DNA of 13,695 nt from Candidatus Heimdallarchaeota archaeon. GTDB taxonomy: Archaea > Asgardarchaeota > Heimdallarchaeia > JABLTI01. Positions within the stretch are counted from its first letter, which is position 1; the number at the start of each line of letters is the position of its first letter. The notes beneath the pieces were generated by a model. It made no database searches. It saw only the letters and a list, made by a program, of their open reading frames with translations, and was not told the DNA's origin. Location: NCBI GenBank assembly GCA_023128635.1, contig JAGMDP010000127.1:1-13695 (forward strand). The letters are read 5' to 3'. A program made the translations under genes and the position numbers. Shown piece after piece: positions 1 to 6,949 of the stretch.

Positions 1-825
1 ATAGAGGATTTTGAGGAACCTTCTTTCGATGCAGCATCCAAACAAACTTTGAAGATTCTTTTTGAGGGAACTACAAATGAACAAGTTCCTCCATATCAAC
101 AAGAAACTGATTTAGATTTTATTGTAAATATTGGTGTTTGTGAAAGATGTGCGAAATTCACTCGAGGGTATTTTGAATCTATCGTGCAAGTTAGAAGTGA
201 TCGCAGAATAATAAATGATAATGAGCAACTACTGATTACAGAATTAGTGCAAGAAATGAAGGATAATAGAGCTGAAACCGGGGATAGAATGGCTTACATC
301 TCTAAAGTTGTTGACCAATCTAAGGGAGGAGTGGATTTGTATGTTGGGCACGAGAAATTTGCCAAAATCATTGCAACTTCACTAGCGGATAATTTAGCAG
401 CATCTACTGAATATAGTACAAAATTGAAATCCCATAAAGATGGAAAACCGATTTACCAATCTACCTATTGTATTCGTTTGCCTTATTTTGAGATAAGTGA
501 TGTTGTTAGTTATTTAAACAATAATTATCAGATTATTGGGATAAAGCAAGGTCGTGCTAAATTAATGCATCTAAAAACTCGCGAAAAGAAAACTCTTGCT
601 GCAAAAGAGAGTCATCCCGATTACATGAAGGTTTTGAAGAAGAAGGATCAATTACAGAAATACATAATTGTCGCATTACAACCACCAAATGTCTCTGTAA
701 TGAATGAAGTTTCGTATGAGACAATTGATTTGGATATTTCTGCTATTTTCGAGGATCATAAAGACGGTGATGAGATTTTAATGGTAGAACTTCCAAATGG
801 ATTATTTGAGTGCAATGATTTATAA
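1..825 (+). CDS. NMD3-like ribosome-biogenesis protein, 5'-truncated by the window edge
   Basis: The frame is open from base 1 to a TAA at 823-825, so the true start lies outside the window; the TTG at 49 is not a credible start. About 274 residues are visible. A CxxC pair (codons at 139-141 and 148-150) followed by a stretch with GYFESIVQVR matches the end of the zinc-binding N-terminal region of NMD3; the earlier CxxC pairs would lie upstream. The C-terminal third (bases roughly 460-825) has the look of the eIF5A-like SH3/OB part of the family. In eukaryotes NMD3 is the adaptor for export of the large ribosomal subunit and clears the subunit interface. Archaea have no nucleus, so a role in late large-subunit maturation or subunit anti-association is inferred. 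It lies 109 bases before iorA and ends in a T-run, so it is probably a separate unit. Confidence in the family is good. Confidence 0.8.
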   Translation: MEDFEEPSFDAASKQTLKILFEGTTNEQVPPYQQETDLDFIVNIGVCERCAKFTRGYFESIVQVRSDRRIINDNEQLLITELVQEMKDNRAETGDRMAYISKVVDQSKGGVDLYVGHEKFAKIIATSLADNLAASTEYSTKLKSHKDGKPIYQSTYCIRLPYFEISDVVSYLNNNYQIIGIKQGRAKLMHLKTREKKTLAAKESHPDYMKVLKKKDQLQKYIIVALQPPNVSVMNEVSYETIDLDISAIFEDHKDGDEILMVELPNGLFECNDL

Positions 826-827
826 CC

Positions 828-835
828 TTTTTTTT
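828..835 (+). terminator. T-run terminator after the NMD3-like gene
   Basis: Eight consecutive T residues begin 2 bases after the TAA stop. Archaeal RNA polymerase terminates at oligo-T stretches without needing a hairpin, and no strong hairpin precedes this one. The placement between a stop codon and the next promoter supports the call; it has not been tested. Confidence 0.5.
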
Positions 836-839
836 GATT

Positions 840-874
840 TACACTTGAAATATAAACAGAAAATATTAAGTGTA
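840..874. promoter_or_regulatory. iorA promoter: TATA-like box inside an inverted repeat
   Basis: A perfect inverted repeat, TACACTT at 840-846 and AAGTGTA at 868-874, encloses 21 bases that contain an AT-rich TATA-like element AAATATAAA at 848-856. With the usual archaeal spacing of about 25 bases, transcription would start near 875-882, leaving a leader of about 55 bases before the iorA ATG at 935. Arms that flank the TATA box are well placed for a dimeric repressor or activator of the iorAB operon. The alternative is a weak hairpin belonging to the upstream terminator, but the T-run lies before the repeat and not after it. Confidence 0.4.
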
Positions 875-934
875 GTTTCTAATGTTATTGATTAGAATAG
901 TATATTTTGTAGGAATTAGAAGGAAATTGATGAT

Positions 935-2857
935 ATGTCATCTAAAACACATCCTCTTTTAGAAGAAGCACCTCACAAGGAGATACTTCTTGGAAATGAT
1001 GCTTATGTTAGGGGAATGATAGAAGCAGGAGTAAAAATAGCTGCTGCGTACCCCGGTTCACCGACGAGTGAAATTGGTGTGAGACTTGGGCAGATATCCG
1101 AAGAAAGCGGTATTTATTTCGAGTTCTCAACCAATGAAAAAGTTGCAACTGAAGTAGCTGCATCAGCTGCTATTGGAGGAGCTCCGGCAACTTGCTTCAT
1201 GAAAAGTGTCGGACTAAATGTTGCTGCCGATTCTTTTGTTCAATTAAGTATGTATACTATGCCAGGGGGATTAGTAGTTATTCTTGGAGATGATCCAGGA
1301 CCGCATTCCTCACAGAACGAACAAGACAATAGGCATTATGCGAAAATTGGGCACATACCTATGATTGAACCAGCGAATGCCCAAGAAGCGAAGGATTATT
1401 TTGTATTTGCAATGGAACACGCGCAAAAATGGAAGATGCCAGTTGTCGTTAGGTCAACAACAAGAATCTGCCATCAAACAGGTACAGTTGAATATGGCAC
1501 AATTAAGAATCCTGAAATTGAGAGAAGATTCGATCCCAAGAGAGATGGTGGATACGTCCCTCTTCCAGCAACACTAAAACCTTTGAAAGAAAAATCACTT
1601 AGAAATCTAAAGAAATGGGAAGAACTAGCTAATAGCGGTGCATTGCTAAGAGAAGAAAAAGTAGGGAAAGGTGAAGCAAAAATAGGGATAATAACTGCGG
1701 GACATGCGTATGCTGCAACAAAAGCAGCACTACGAATACTCGGAGTTTCTGCTAACATCCTAAAACTAGGAATAATTTATCCTCTTCCAATGAAGAAAAT
1801 CTTGAAATTCATAAAGAAAAACAAGATTGTAAAAATCTTGGAAGAACTTGATCCCTTCTTTGAGGAATTAATCAAAGTCGAACTCTACGAAGAAGGATAT
1901 TTGGGAACAAAAATAATTGGAAAATATAAAGAAAAAGACTACGAGGATTTAATGATTTCAGAGTATGATACAGCACGATTAGTTGGTATGTTTGCGAATT
2001 TACTAGATGTACCTAATCCTCTCAAAGTTTCTAAGCCACAAATAGATGTTCCAAGACGATCACCAGTGCTCTGTCCTGGTTGTGGACATAGGACCTCGTT
2101 CCACGCAGCGAAAATCGTTATGGATAAACTAAAAGGACACTCTATGGCAGATATTGGGTGCTATTCCTTAGGATACTTAGACCCACACAATCAAGGAACG
2201 CTACTCTTCTCAATGGGCAGTGGAGTACCTTCAGCTTCTGGAATGAAGTTTGCGCTCCCAGACACTGCTATAATGTCATTTGTAGGAGATTCAACATTCT
2301 TCCATGCGGCAATGCCAGGGATAGTGAATGCGGTGTTCAATAAACACAAAATAGTGTTAATGGTCATGGACAATGGAATTACGGCTATGACAGGCCACCA
2401 ACCTAATCCTAATACTGGTAAGAAATCCCTCGGTGCCCGTTTACCCGCGAAATACAAGGATCACGAAACTATCAGTATTGATGACACTCTGAAAGCTTGG
2501 GGTATTAAATTCGTTAGACGCGTTCCTGCTTACAATGTTGCAGCACTTGTTGAAGCTTTAGAGGAAGCTTTTACTCAAGACGAGTTTGCTGTTGTTATCC
2601 AAGAGGAGCCTTGTGCTCTCATGCGTTCTAAAGCTGAATTACGAGCTGGGACACTCGCTAATCCTTACCAAATTGACCATGACATTTGTCGTAATATCCA
2701 AGCTTGTTTAGCTGATTTCGCTTGTCCAGCAATTGAGAAGAAAGGTGAGAAACCACAAATAAACACCGATCTTTGTATTGGTTGTGGTTGTTGTGTCCAG
2801 ACTTGTCCGCTTAAGGAGAAACCCATTAAGCAAATGGAGGAATTTACTCGTATTTAG
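935..2857 (+). CDS. iorA: Indolepyruvate ferredoxin oxidoreductase, alpha subunit
   Basis: This subunit catalyses oxidative decarboxylation of indolepyruvate and other aryl-pyruvates with CoA, giving aryl-acetyl-CoA, CO2 and reduced ferredoxin in amino-acid fermentation. At 640 residues it has the normal IorA length. The order is a pyrimidine-binding thiamine diphosphate domain (AYPGSPTSEIG at 38-48, ENEK-like STNEK with Glu68), a pyrophosphate-binding domain (CPGCGH at 380-385; GDS at 451-453 with Asn480 as Mg/ThDP ligands; NGITAMTG), and a ferredoxin-like tail. The second tail motif is a complete C-x2-C-x2-C-x3-CP (Cys614, 617, 620, 624). The first is incomplete: Cys585, Cys591 and Cys597 are present but the expected second cysteine is Ile588. 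The start is the ATG at 935 with GAAGGA at 919-924 upstream. iorB follows after 13 bases. Confidence 0.95.
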   Translation: MSSKTHPLLEEAPHKEILLGNDAYVRGMIEAGVKIAAAYPGSPTSEIGVRLGQISEESGIYFEFSTNEKVATEVAASAAIGGAPATCFMKSVGLNVAADSFVQLSMYTMPGGLVVILGDDPGPHSSQNEQDNRHYAKIGHIPMIEPANAQEAKDYFVFAMEHAQKWKMPVVVRSTTRICHQTGTVEYGTIKNPEIERRFDPKRDGGYVPLPATLKPLKEKSLRNLKKWEELANSGALLREEKVGKGEAKIGIITAGHAYAATKAALRILGVSANILKLGIIYPLPMKKILKFIKKNKIVKILEELDPFFEELIKVELYEEGYLGTKIIGKYKEKDYEDLMISEYDTARLVGMFANLLDVPNPLKVSKPQIDVPRRSPVLCPGCGHRTSFHAAKIVMDKLKGHSMADIGCYSLGYLDPHNQGTLLFSMGSGVPSASGMKFALPDTAIMSFVGDSTFFHAAMPGIVNAVFNKHKIVLMVMDNGITAMTGHQPNPNTGKKSLGARLPAKYKDHETISIDDTLKAWGIKFVRRVPAYNVAALVEALEEAFTQDEFAVVIQEEPCALMRSKAELRAGTLANPYQIDHDICRNIQACLADFACPAIEKKGEKPQINTDLCIGCGCCVQTCPLKEKPIKQMEEFTRI

Positions 2858-2861
2858 GAGG
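2856..2861 (+). promoter_or_regulatory. Shine-Dalgarno site deciding the iorB start
   Basis: A perfect AGGAGG overlaps the iorA stop codon and lies 9 bases before the ATG at 2871. It fixes the iorB start there; the frame remains open upstream into iorA, where GTG 2778 would give an implausible basic extension. The arrangement supports translational coupling of the two subunits. Confidence 0.75.
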
Positions 2862-2870
2862 AATGGAAAA

Positions 2871-3479
2871 ATGACTGCTAAGAAATTGAAAGTTCATGTT
2901 ACCGGAATGGGTGGTCAAGGTATTGGTTCAACTACTCGAGTATTAGCCACTGCTGCTAAGCTTGCAGGTTTAACTGTCATGACTATGGAAACCCATGGGT
3001 TAGCTCAAAGAGGAGGAGTGGTAGTTTCTGATCTTGCTATTGGTTATGACCCCACTGAATCTCCTCAGTGTGCTGTTGGAGAAGGAGATGTTATTATTGC
3101 TCTTGAAGCTCTTGAATCACTTCGTTCTATGCCTAAGCTAAGAAAAGATGGTATTGTTGTTGTTAATACTACTACTTATCATCCATTATCCGTTCGTCAT
3201 TCTAAAGGCGAAATCAAATATCCTACATTGAAAGAAATTGAAGCTGAATTGAAACGTGTAACCTCTAACGTTATTTTGGTTCCTGCACAAGAAGATGCCC
3301 AAAAACTTGGTTTAAGCCAAACTATGAACATGATTCTCATTGGAGCTCTTGAGGCAAATACCGAAATACTCCCAATTACAAAAAACCAAATTATTGAAGG
3401 TATGAAAGCTATTCTTCCTCCAAAATACGTTGCTATTAACCTTCAAGCTTTTGAGAAAGGTCTGAGTTATAAATTATAA
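2871..3479 (+). CDS. iorB: Indolepyruvate ferredoxin oxidoreductase, beta subunit
   Basis: The 202-residue product is the gamma/POR-type subunit that pairs with IorA in the IOR complex (family PF01558). It opens with the glycine-rich GMGGQGIGS motif at 12-20 and carries the diagnostic ETHGLAQRGG segment at 40-49, with the rest of the fold alternating beta strands and helices as in the family. Length is usual for IorB. The start at ATG 2871 is set by the AGGAGG 9 bases upstream; it begins 13 bases after iorA stops, so the two are one operon and should be made in equal amounts. Nothing in the sequence suggests damage. Substrate preference between indole-, phenyl- and hydroxyphenyl-pyruvate cannot be read from the sequence. 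Confidence 0.95.
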   Translation: MTAKKLKVHVTGMGGQGIGSTTRVLATAAKLAGLTVMTMETHGLAQRGGVVVSDLAIGYDPTESPQCAVGEGDVIIALEALESLRSMPKLRKDGIVVVNTTTYHPLSVRHSKGEIKYPTLKEIEAELKRVTSNVILVPAQEDAQKLGLSQTMNMILIGALEANTEILPITKNQIIEGMKAILPPKYVAINLQAFEKGLSYKL

Positions 3480-3490
3480 TTCAGAAATTC

Positions 3491-3510
3491 TCTTTTTATT
3501 TTCACTTTTA
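3491..3510 (+). terminator. T-rich terminator after iorAB
   Basis: Three short T-runs (3493-3497, 3499-3502, 3506-3509) follow the iorB stop by 11 to 30 bases, the typical look of an archaeal oligo-T terminator. No convincing hairpin accompanies them. It separates iorAB from the acyltransferase gene. Confidence 0.45.
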
Positions 3511-3536
3511 CCCTTAGTAGAGAAAAGTTATATTCA

Positions 3537-4829
3537 ATGTTTTTTATTAATGTATTAATGAAGCGCGAGATAAATGACCTGGAATATTTGAATTATTCCA
3601 TGGGACAACCGTATAATTTAGTCGTTATACTACGAATAAGAGGCAAAATAACAATTAGTCTTCTTGAAAAAGTACTTTCGAAAGCTCAGCAACGACATCC
3701 TCTTCTGAAAGTTAGAATTGAATTAAATAAAAATGGGATGCCTTGGTTTACTTCAGAAAGAGTTGGTTCAATACCTATTTCATTCATTGAACGTTTAGAT
3801 GAGGGTGATACATTAAAGGAATTTCATAAGCAATTAGTTACTCCATTTAATTATGGTAGTAAAGTAGTACCTTTGTTTCGTGTTTCTTTATTAACAGCAG
3901 ATCAAAATACTGATTTAGTTTTATGCTGTCAACACACAATTACTGATGGAATGTCAATGGCATTTCTCACTCGAGACATTATAAAATATCTAAATAATCC
4001 TACGGAGAAAATTGTTGTACTTGATGCCCCCATAAAAGATGAAGATATTTTCACTCCAAAAATTAGAAGGAGTATTCCAAAAAAGCCATTTCGGTCTAAA
4101 TTATTGCTTTTCTTTTTAAGAATCTATCACTTCTTTATTTTTGGGTTTAGAAAAGGAAAGAAAGTTTTAGAAGAAAAAGCAGATTCAAAACATGATGATA
4201 TCAAAATTCATTCTTGGACTCTTTCCGAATATCAAACTAAAGAATTTCTAAAGAAATGTAAGAAAAGAAAAATTTCTGTTCATAGTGCAATTTGTACTGC
4301 TTTTCTACCTGACATTTCAACAATTAATAATCCTGTAGACCTAAGAAACCGATTGAACCACCCAATTGGCGAATCTTTTGGTCTATTTGCAGGTGGAACA
4401 ATTGTTAAAGCAAAATACCAAAAAAGAAAAGATTTCTGGGCTAATGCACGTCATTACCAAAGGAAGCTAATTTGGAATTTACGTGATAGAAGGATTTACA
4501 GTGTTAATAGAATGCTAAATAAATCATTATCTCTTTCAACAATGAAATCATTTGGACAATTATTCGTTGATATTGTTAGTAGACAAAATCCTTTTGCAAT
4601 AACTAATCTTAGGTCTTTAGATAAACTTGGAATTACTTTTGAATCCGATATATACTCGGTAGATTCATTTAATGCAGCAATTTCAAATACACTTGATGCA
4701 ATGACAGTAGTAGTTTTCACTTTGAGAAAGAAAATGTATTTTCATTATCACTATATGGAATCTAAACATGATATAGAAAGAATAAAACAAATTGCTAAAG
4801 ATGCTAATAAGAGAATTTTGGAGTCCTAA
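3537..4829 (+). CDS. HxxxD-motif acyltransferase (condensation/PapA/WS-DGAT superfamily)
   Basis: The product belongs to the CAT-like superfamily that includes NRPS condensation domains, PapA-type acyltransferases and wax-ester synthases. The catalytic motif is QHTITDG, with His133 as general base and Asp137 as structural residue (numbered from the ATG at 3537). A later PVDLRNRL followed by GESFGLFAGG resembles the C-lobe motif near the active-site tunnel. At 430 residues it has the length of a stand-alone enzyme. No adenylation or carrier-protein gene is present, so the acyl donor is more likely acyl-CoA; this is inference. Residues 189-204 form a strongly hydrophobic, aromatic-rich stretch (LLLFFLRIYHFFIFGF) flanked by lysine and arginine between the two lobes, a candidate membrane-contact loop. 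The ATG at 3558 is an equally possible start, as family members often begin close to the residue that follows it. No clear ribosome-binding site decides between them. Confidence 0.75.
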   Translation: MFFINVLMKREINDLEYLNYSMGQPYNLVVILRIRGKITISLLEKVLSKAQQRHPLLKVRIELNKNGMPWFTSERVGSIPISFIERLDEGDTLKEFHKQLVTPFNYGSKVVPLFRVSLLTADQNTDLVLCCQHTITDGMSMAFLTRDIIKYLNNPTEKIVVLDAPIKDEDIFTPKIRRSIPKKPFRSKLLLFFLRIYHFFIFGFRKGKKVLEEKADSKHDDIKIHSWTLSEYQTKEFLKKCKKRKISVHSAICTAFLPDISTINNPVDLRNRLNHPIGESFGLFAGGTIVKAKYQKRKDFWANARHYQRKLIWNLRDRRIYSVNRMLNKSLSLSTMKSFGQLFVDIVSRQNPFAITNLRSLDKLGITFESDIYSVDSFNAAISNTLDAMTVVVFTLRKKMYFHYHYMESKHDIERIKQIAKDANKRILES

Positions 4830-4832
4830 AAT

Positions 4833-4840
4833 TATAAATA
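4833..4840 (+). promoter_or_regulatory. TATA-like box for the PNPOx-like gene
   Basis: TATAAATA lies 35-42 bases before the ATG at 4875. With the usual archaeal spacing, transcription would start near 4860-4864, close to the start of a GAAGGT ribosome-binding site (4860-4865). The site suggests that this gene can be transcribed independently of the acyltransferase. Confidence 0.45.
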
Positions 4841-4874
4841 TCTTATTTTCAATATAGATGAAGGTAGAATCAAT

Positions 4875-5366
4875 ATGAGAGATATTCGACGCAAAGAAAG
4901 AGCAATTACAGAAGAAAAGGAACTAATAGCTGTTCTTCAACAATCAAAATATGTTACTATTGCCATGTGCCAAGACAATGAACCATACTTGGTGAGTATG
5001 AGTCATGGATATGATCCTGAGAAAAATTGTATTTACTTTCACTGTGCAAAAGAAGGAAAGAAAATGGATATTTTGAAGGAAAATAATGTTGTCTGGGGCC
5101 AAGCGCTTCTTGATGAAGGATATATCCATGGTAAATGTAATCATAATTATGCAACAATTATGTTTAAGGGAACGGTTTCATTTCTTGATGATTTTGATGA
5201 AAAGAAAGCTGCCTTGCTTCTAATGGTCTATCAATTAGAAGATGATCCTGAAGCTTATCTTAGTAAGCCTATTTCTGAGAAAGCAATAACAAATGTGACA
5301 GTCGGCAGAATAGATATTGAATACATGAGTGGTAAAAAAGCGAAAGATGTAGTTATTGATGTTTAA
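4875..5366 (+). CDS. NimA/PNPOx-like flavin-binding split-barrel protein
   Basis: The 163-residue product matches the pyridoxamine-5'-phosphate-oxidase-like split barrel (Pyridox_ox_2/NimA group). Diagnostic features are an N-terminal R-K-E-R-AITE stretch, EPYLVSMSHGYD, the strand-turn IYFHCAKEGKKMDIL that in the family contacts FMN phosphate, and the barrel strand ATIMFKGTVSFLDD. Members bind FMN (or occasionally haem or F420) and are predicted oxidoreductases; some reduce nitroimidazoles. The actual substrate here is unknown. The start is the ATG at 4875 with GAAGGT 9 bases upstream. The 3' end overlaps the convergent zinc-protein gene by 4 bases. A role in handling oxygen or xenobiotics in an anaerobe would be reasonable but is inference. 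Confidence 0.8.
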   Translation: MRDIRRKERAITEEKELIAVLQQSKYVTIAMCQDNEPYLVSMSHGYDPEKNCIYFHCAKEGKKMDILKENNVVWGQALLDEGYIHGKCNHNYATIMFKGTVSFLDDFDEKKAALLLMVYQLEDDPEAYLSKPISEKAITNVTVGRIDIEYMSGKKAKDVVIDV

Positions 5367-5620
5367 CTCCAGAGGAATCGAAAACTGAATACAAGTCCTA
5401 AAACTATAGCTACACCCATTATTCCACAAATAACAATTATAATCGTTTGAATGCGTTTGAGATTTTTTTTCTTTTTACAGCTTGTACAAATATAATCCAA
5501 AGTCGAACTTGCTTCTAGGATTTCTACTTTCCCAGCTTCAGTATGAACTTTACAAATATCTTGTCGACAAACGGAACATCTAGCTATAGTATGTCGACCG
5601 CAAATATAACATTCTGTCAT
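5363..5620 (-). CDS. Small cross-brace zinc protein with C-terminal membrane helix
   Basis: I do not recognise a named family. The 85-residue product has eight potential zinc ligands in four pairs: Cys4/Cys7, Cys15/Cys18, Cys23/His26 and Cys45/Cys48. This C2-C2-CH-C2 order is like eukaryotic two-zinc modules of the B-box, RING or HIT type, and could hold two zinc ions in a cross-brace. A basic stretch (KKKKNLKR, 49-56) then precedes one strongly hydrophobic helix at about 58-80 with only a few residues after it, so the protein is predicted to be tail-anchored with the zinc module in the cytoplasm. The start ATG (complement 5618-5620) has an AGGTTG-like site upstream. It lies 46 bases behind the Ldh2-family gene and is probably transcribed with it. 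Zinc binding and topology are predictions. Confidence 0.7.
   Translation of the reverse strand: MTECYICGRHTIARCSVCRQDICKVHTEAGKVEILEASSTLDYICTSCKKKKNLKRIQTIIIVICGIMGVAIVLGLVFSFRFLWS
5463..5476 (+). terminator. Possible plus-strand T-run terminator inside the antisense gene
   Basis: Eight T residues, a C and five more T residues lie about 100 bases past the stop of the PNPOx-like gene on the plus strand. The same bases encode the lysine cluster (residues 49-52) before the membrane helix of the convergent zinc protein. Oligo-T of this length is enough for archaeal termination, so the run may end the PNPOx-like transcript. This is position-based inference. Confidence 0.3.
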
Positions 5621-5666
5621 TATTACAACCTAATGTGTTCAGTTATTCTATGTTTGATGATAGTGA

Positions 5667-6755
5667 TTAGAATGGGAATTTGTATTGTTCTAATCCGAGT
5701 TCCTTTATCATCATTTTTATGTCATCTTGTAGACTTTTATTCAGAGGTACTCCTTCTTCAGCAATCTGTAATGCGCTATAATATGATTGTTCTCCAGCAG
5801 TATAGATTCTATCTTGTCCTGGAGCTTTCTTAGCATTTCTCAGTGTGCGGCAAATGTTTCCGGTAATTTTCTTGAAAACATCTGCATCTATGAATTTTGA
5901 AACATCAATTGCTAAGAAGAAATGACCTATTTTGTATCCTTTATCTAGAGTTAGGTCTTTTAGGAATGGTCCTCCTGATAATGCAGAGGATAACATATCC
6001 ACGAGAACGGCATAACCATACCCTTTGTGTCCGCCTAATGTTTCACCAGACCCACCTAATGGTAATAGAGCTGCTTCGCCTTTCATTAATAGATCTAAAA
6101 TTTCAACTGGATCAGTAGCAAGCTCACCGTTTTTATCAATCACCCAACCTTCTGGTATGGGTGTGTTTGTTCTTGAAGCGACTTCGATTTTCCCTCTTTG
6201 TGAAATGGATGTTGCAGCATCCAATATGAAATCGAATTCCTCATCTGTGGGAACTCCGAATGTTAGGGGATTGGTTCCCATCATGGGTTCGACACTAAAA
6301 GTTGGTGCAATTGCTGGACGGGCGTTTGTGACTGAAAGACCAATCATGTTTTTCTTGGTAGCCATTAATGCATAATAACCTGCTATTCCATAATGTGTGG
6401 AATTACCTACAGCTACTGCTCCTGTACCAAATTCAGCTGCTTTCTCGATTGCCATTTCCATCGCCTTATGAGAAACTACATGCCCCATACCATTACCACC
6501 ATCAAGCGTTGCGGTGGTAGGACTTTCCTTTACTATTGTTATTTCAGTTACCGGTTTATGATATCCAGCTTTTATTCGATCATAATACATTTTTAGACGT
6601 TGAATGCCATGAGAGGTTATTCCACGAAAGTCTGAAACAATTAGAATCTCAGCGCATATTTCTGCATCCTTTTCGGGGACACCAAGTCCTATGAAAACGT
6701 CTTTCATAAAATTCTCTAGTAGTTTTGCTTCAACTTTTACTTCATCTTTTCCCAT
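5667..6755 (-). CDS. Ldh2/malate-dehydrogenase-family NAD(P)-dependent 2-hydroxyacid oxidoreductase
   Basis: The 362-residue product belongs to the LDH2/MDG2 family (PF02615), which is unrelated to classical Rossmann LDH/MDH and includes archaeal malate dehydrogenase, sulfolactate dehydrogenase (ComC) and ureidoglycolate dehydrogenase. Seen motifs are DFRGITSHGIQR (42-53) with the conserved Ser48, His49 and Arg53, the active-site-region NSTHYG with His121, MGTNPLTFGVPT (159-170), DAATS (179-183), and GGHKGYG (241-247). Length is normal and the fold appears complete. It interconverts a 2-oxoacid and an L-2-hydroxyacid; which one cannot be told from sequence. The start ATG has GGTG about 9 bases upstream. 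It is divergent from topA and is followed on the same strand by the small zinc membrane protein. A link to the 2-oxoacid chemistry of nearby iorAB is only a suggestion. Confidence 0.9.
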   Translation of the reverse strand: MGKDEVKVEAKLLENFMKDVFIGLGVPEKDAEICAEILIVSDFRGITSHGIQRLKMYYDRIKAGYHKPVTEITIVKESPTTATLDGGNGMGHVVSHKAMEMAIEKAAEFGTGAVAVGNSTHYGIAGYYALMATKKNMIGLSVTNARPAIAPTFSVEPMMGTNPLTFGVPTDEEFDFILDAATSISQRGKIEVASRTNTPIPEGWVIDKNGELATDPVEILDLLMKGEAALLPLGGSGETLGGHKGYGYAVLVDMLSSALSGGPFLKDLTLDKGYKIGHFFLAIDVSKFIDADVFKKITGNICRTLRNAKKAPGQDRIYTAGEQSYYSALQIAEEGVPLNKSLQDDIKMMIKELGLEQYKFPF

Positions 6756-6949
6756 CTTTTATTACACCAAAGAGTTTGTTTTACTTGTTTTATTAACCAA
6801 TACTTATTTTTTAATTTGTTTGAGTAGAGGTTTTATTAAGATTCTATGCGTACTTCTTTGATAGATGCTTGTGTGTTTTAAAACATCAGTGAATGATTTT
6901 TTAATGACATGCCCCAAATAATTATTACTTAAGATTTGGATGGACGATT
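6756..6949. other. Divergent intergenic region between the dehydrogenase and topA
   Basis: This 194-base AT-rich region must hold promoters for both directions. For the minus-strand dehydrogenase, a TATA-like TAATAAAA (complement of 6788-6795) sits 33-40 bases before its ATG. For topA, candidates are the AT-rich stretch around 6897-6905 and the palindrome AATAATTATT at 6917-6926. The latter is 24-33 bases before the TTG start and would give an almost leaderless transcript. A second palindrome occurs at 6874-6885. No small gene or RNA could be recognised. Confidence 0.45.
6874..6885. promoter_or_regulatory. Perfect 12-base palindrome TGTTTTAAAACA
   Basis: TGTTTTAAAACA is perfectly self-complementary and lies between the divergent dehydrogenase and topA genes, 65 bases before the topA start. 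It could be an operator for a dimeric regulator. Its AT-richness makes a chance origin quite possible in this background. Confidence 0.3.

Noticed and set aside
2778..2870. Upstream extension of iorB from GTG 2778
   Set aside because: It overlaps the iron-sulfur region of iorA, gives an unrelated basic/valine-rich peptide, and ignores the perfect AGGAGG in front of ATG 2871.
3486..3524. Possible hairpin between TCTCT and AGAGA after iorB
   Set aside because: Only about five base pairs with a long loop; the T-runs alone explain termination.
6940..6942. ATG at 6940 as the topA start
   Set aside because: It is in another reading frame; only the TTG at 6950 leads into the TOPRIM strand.
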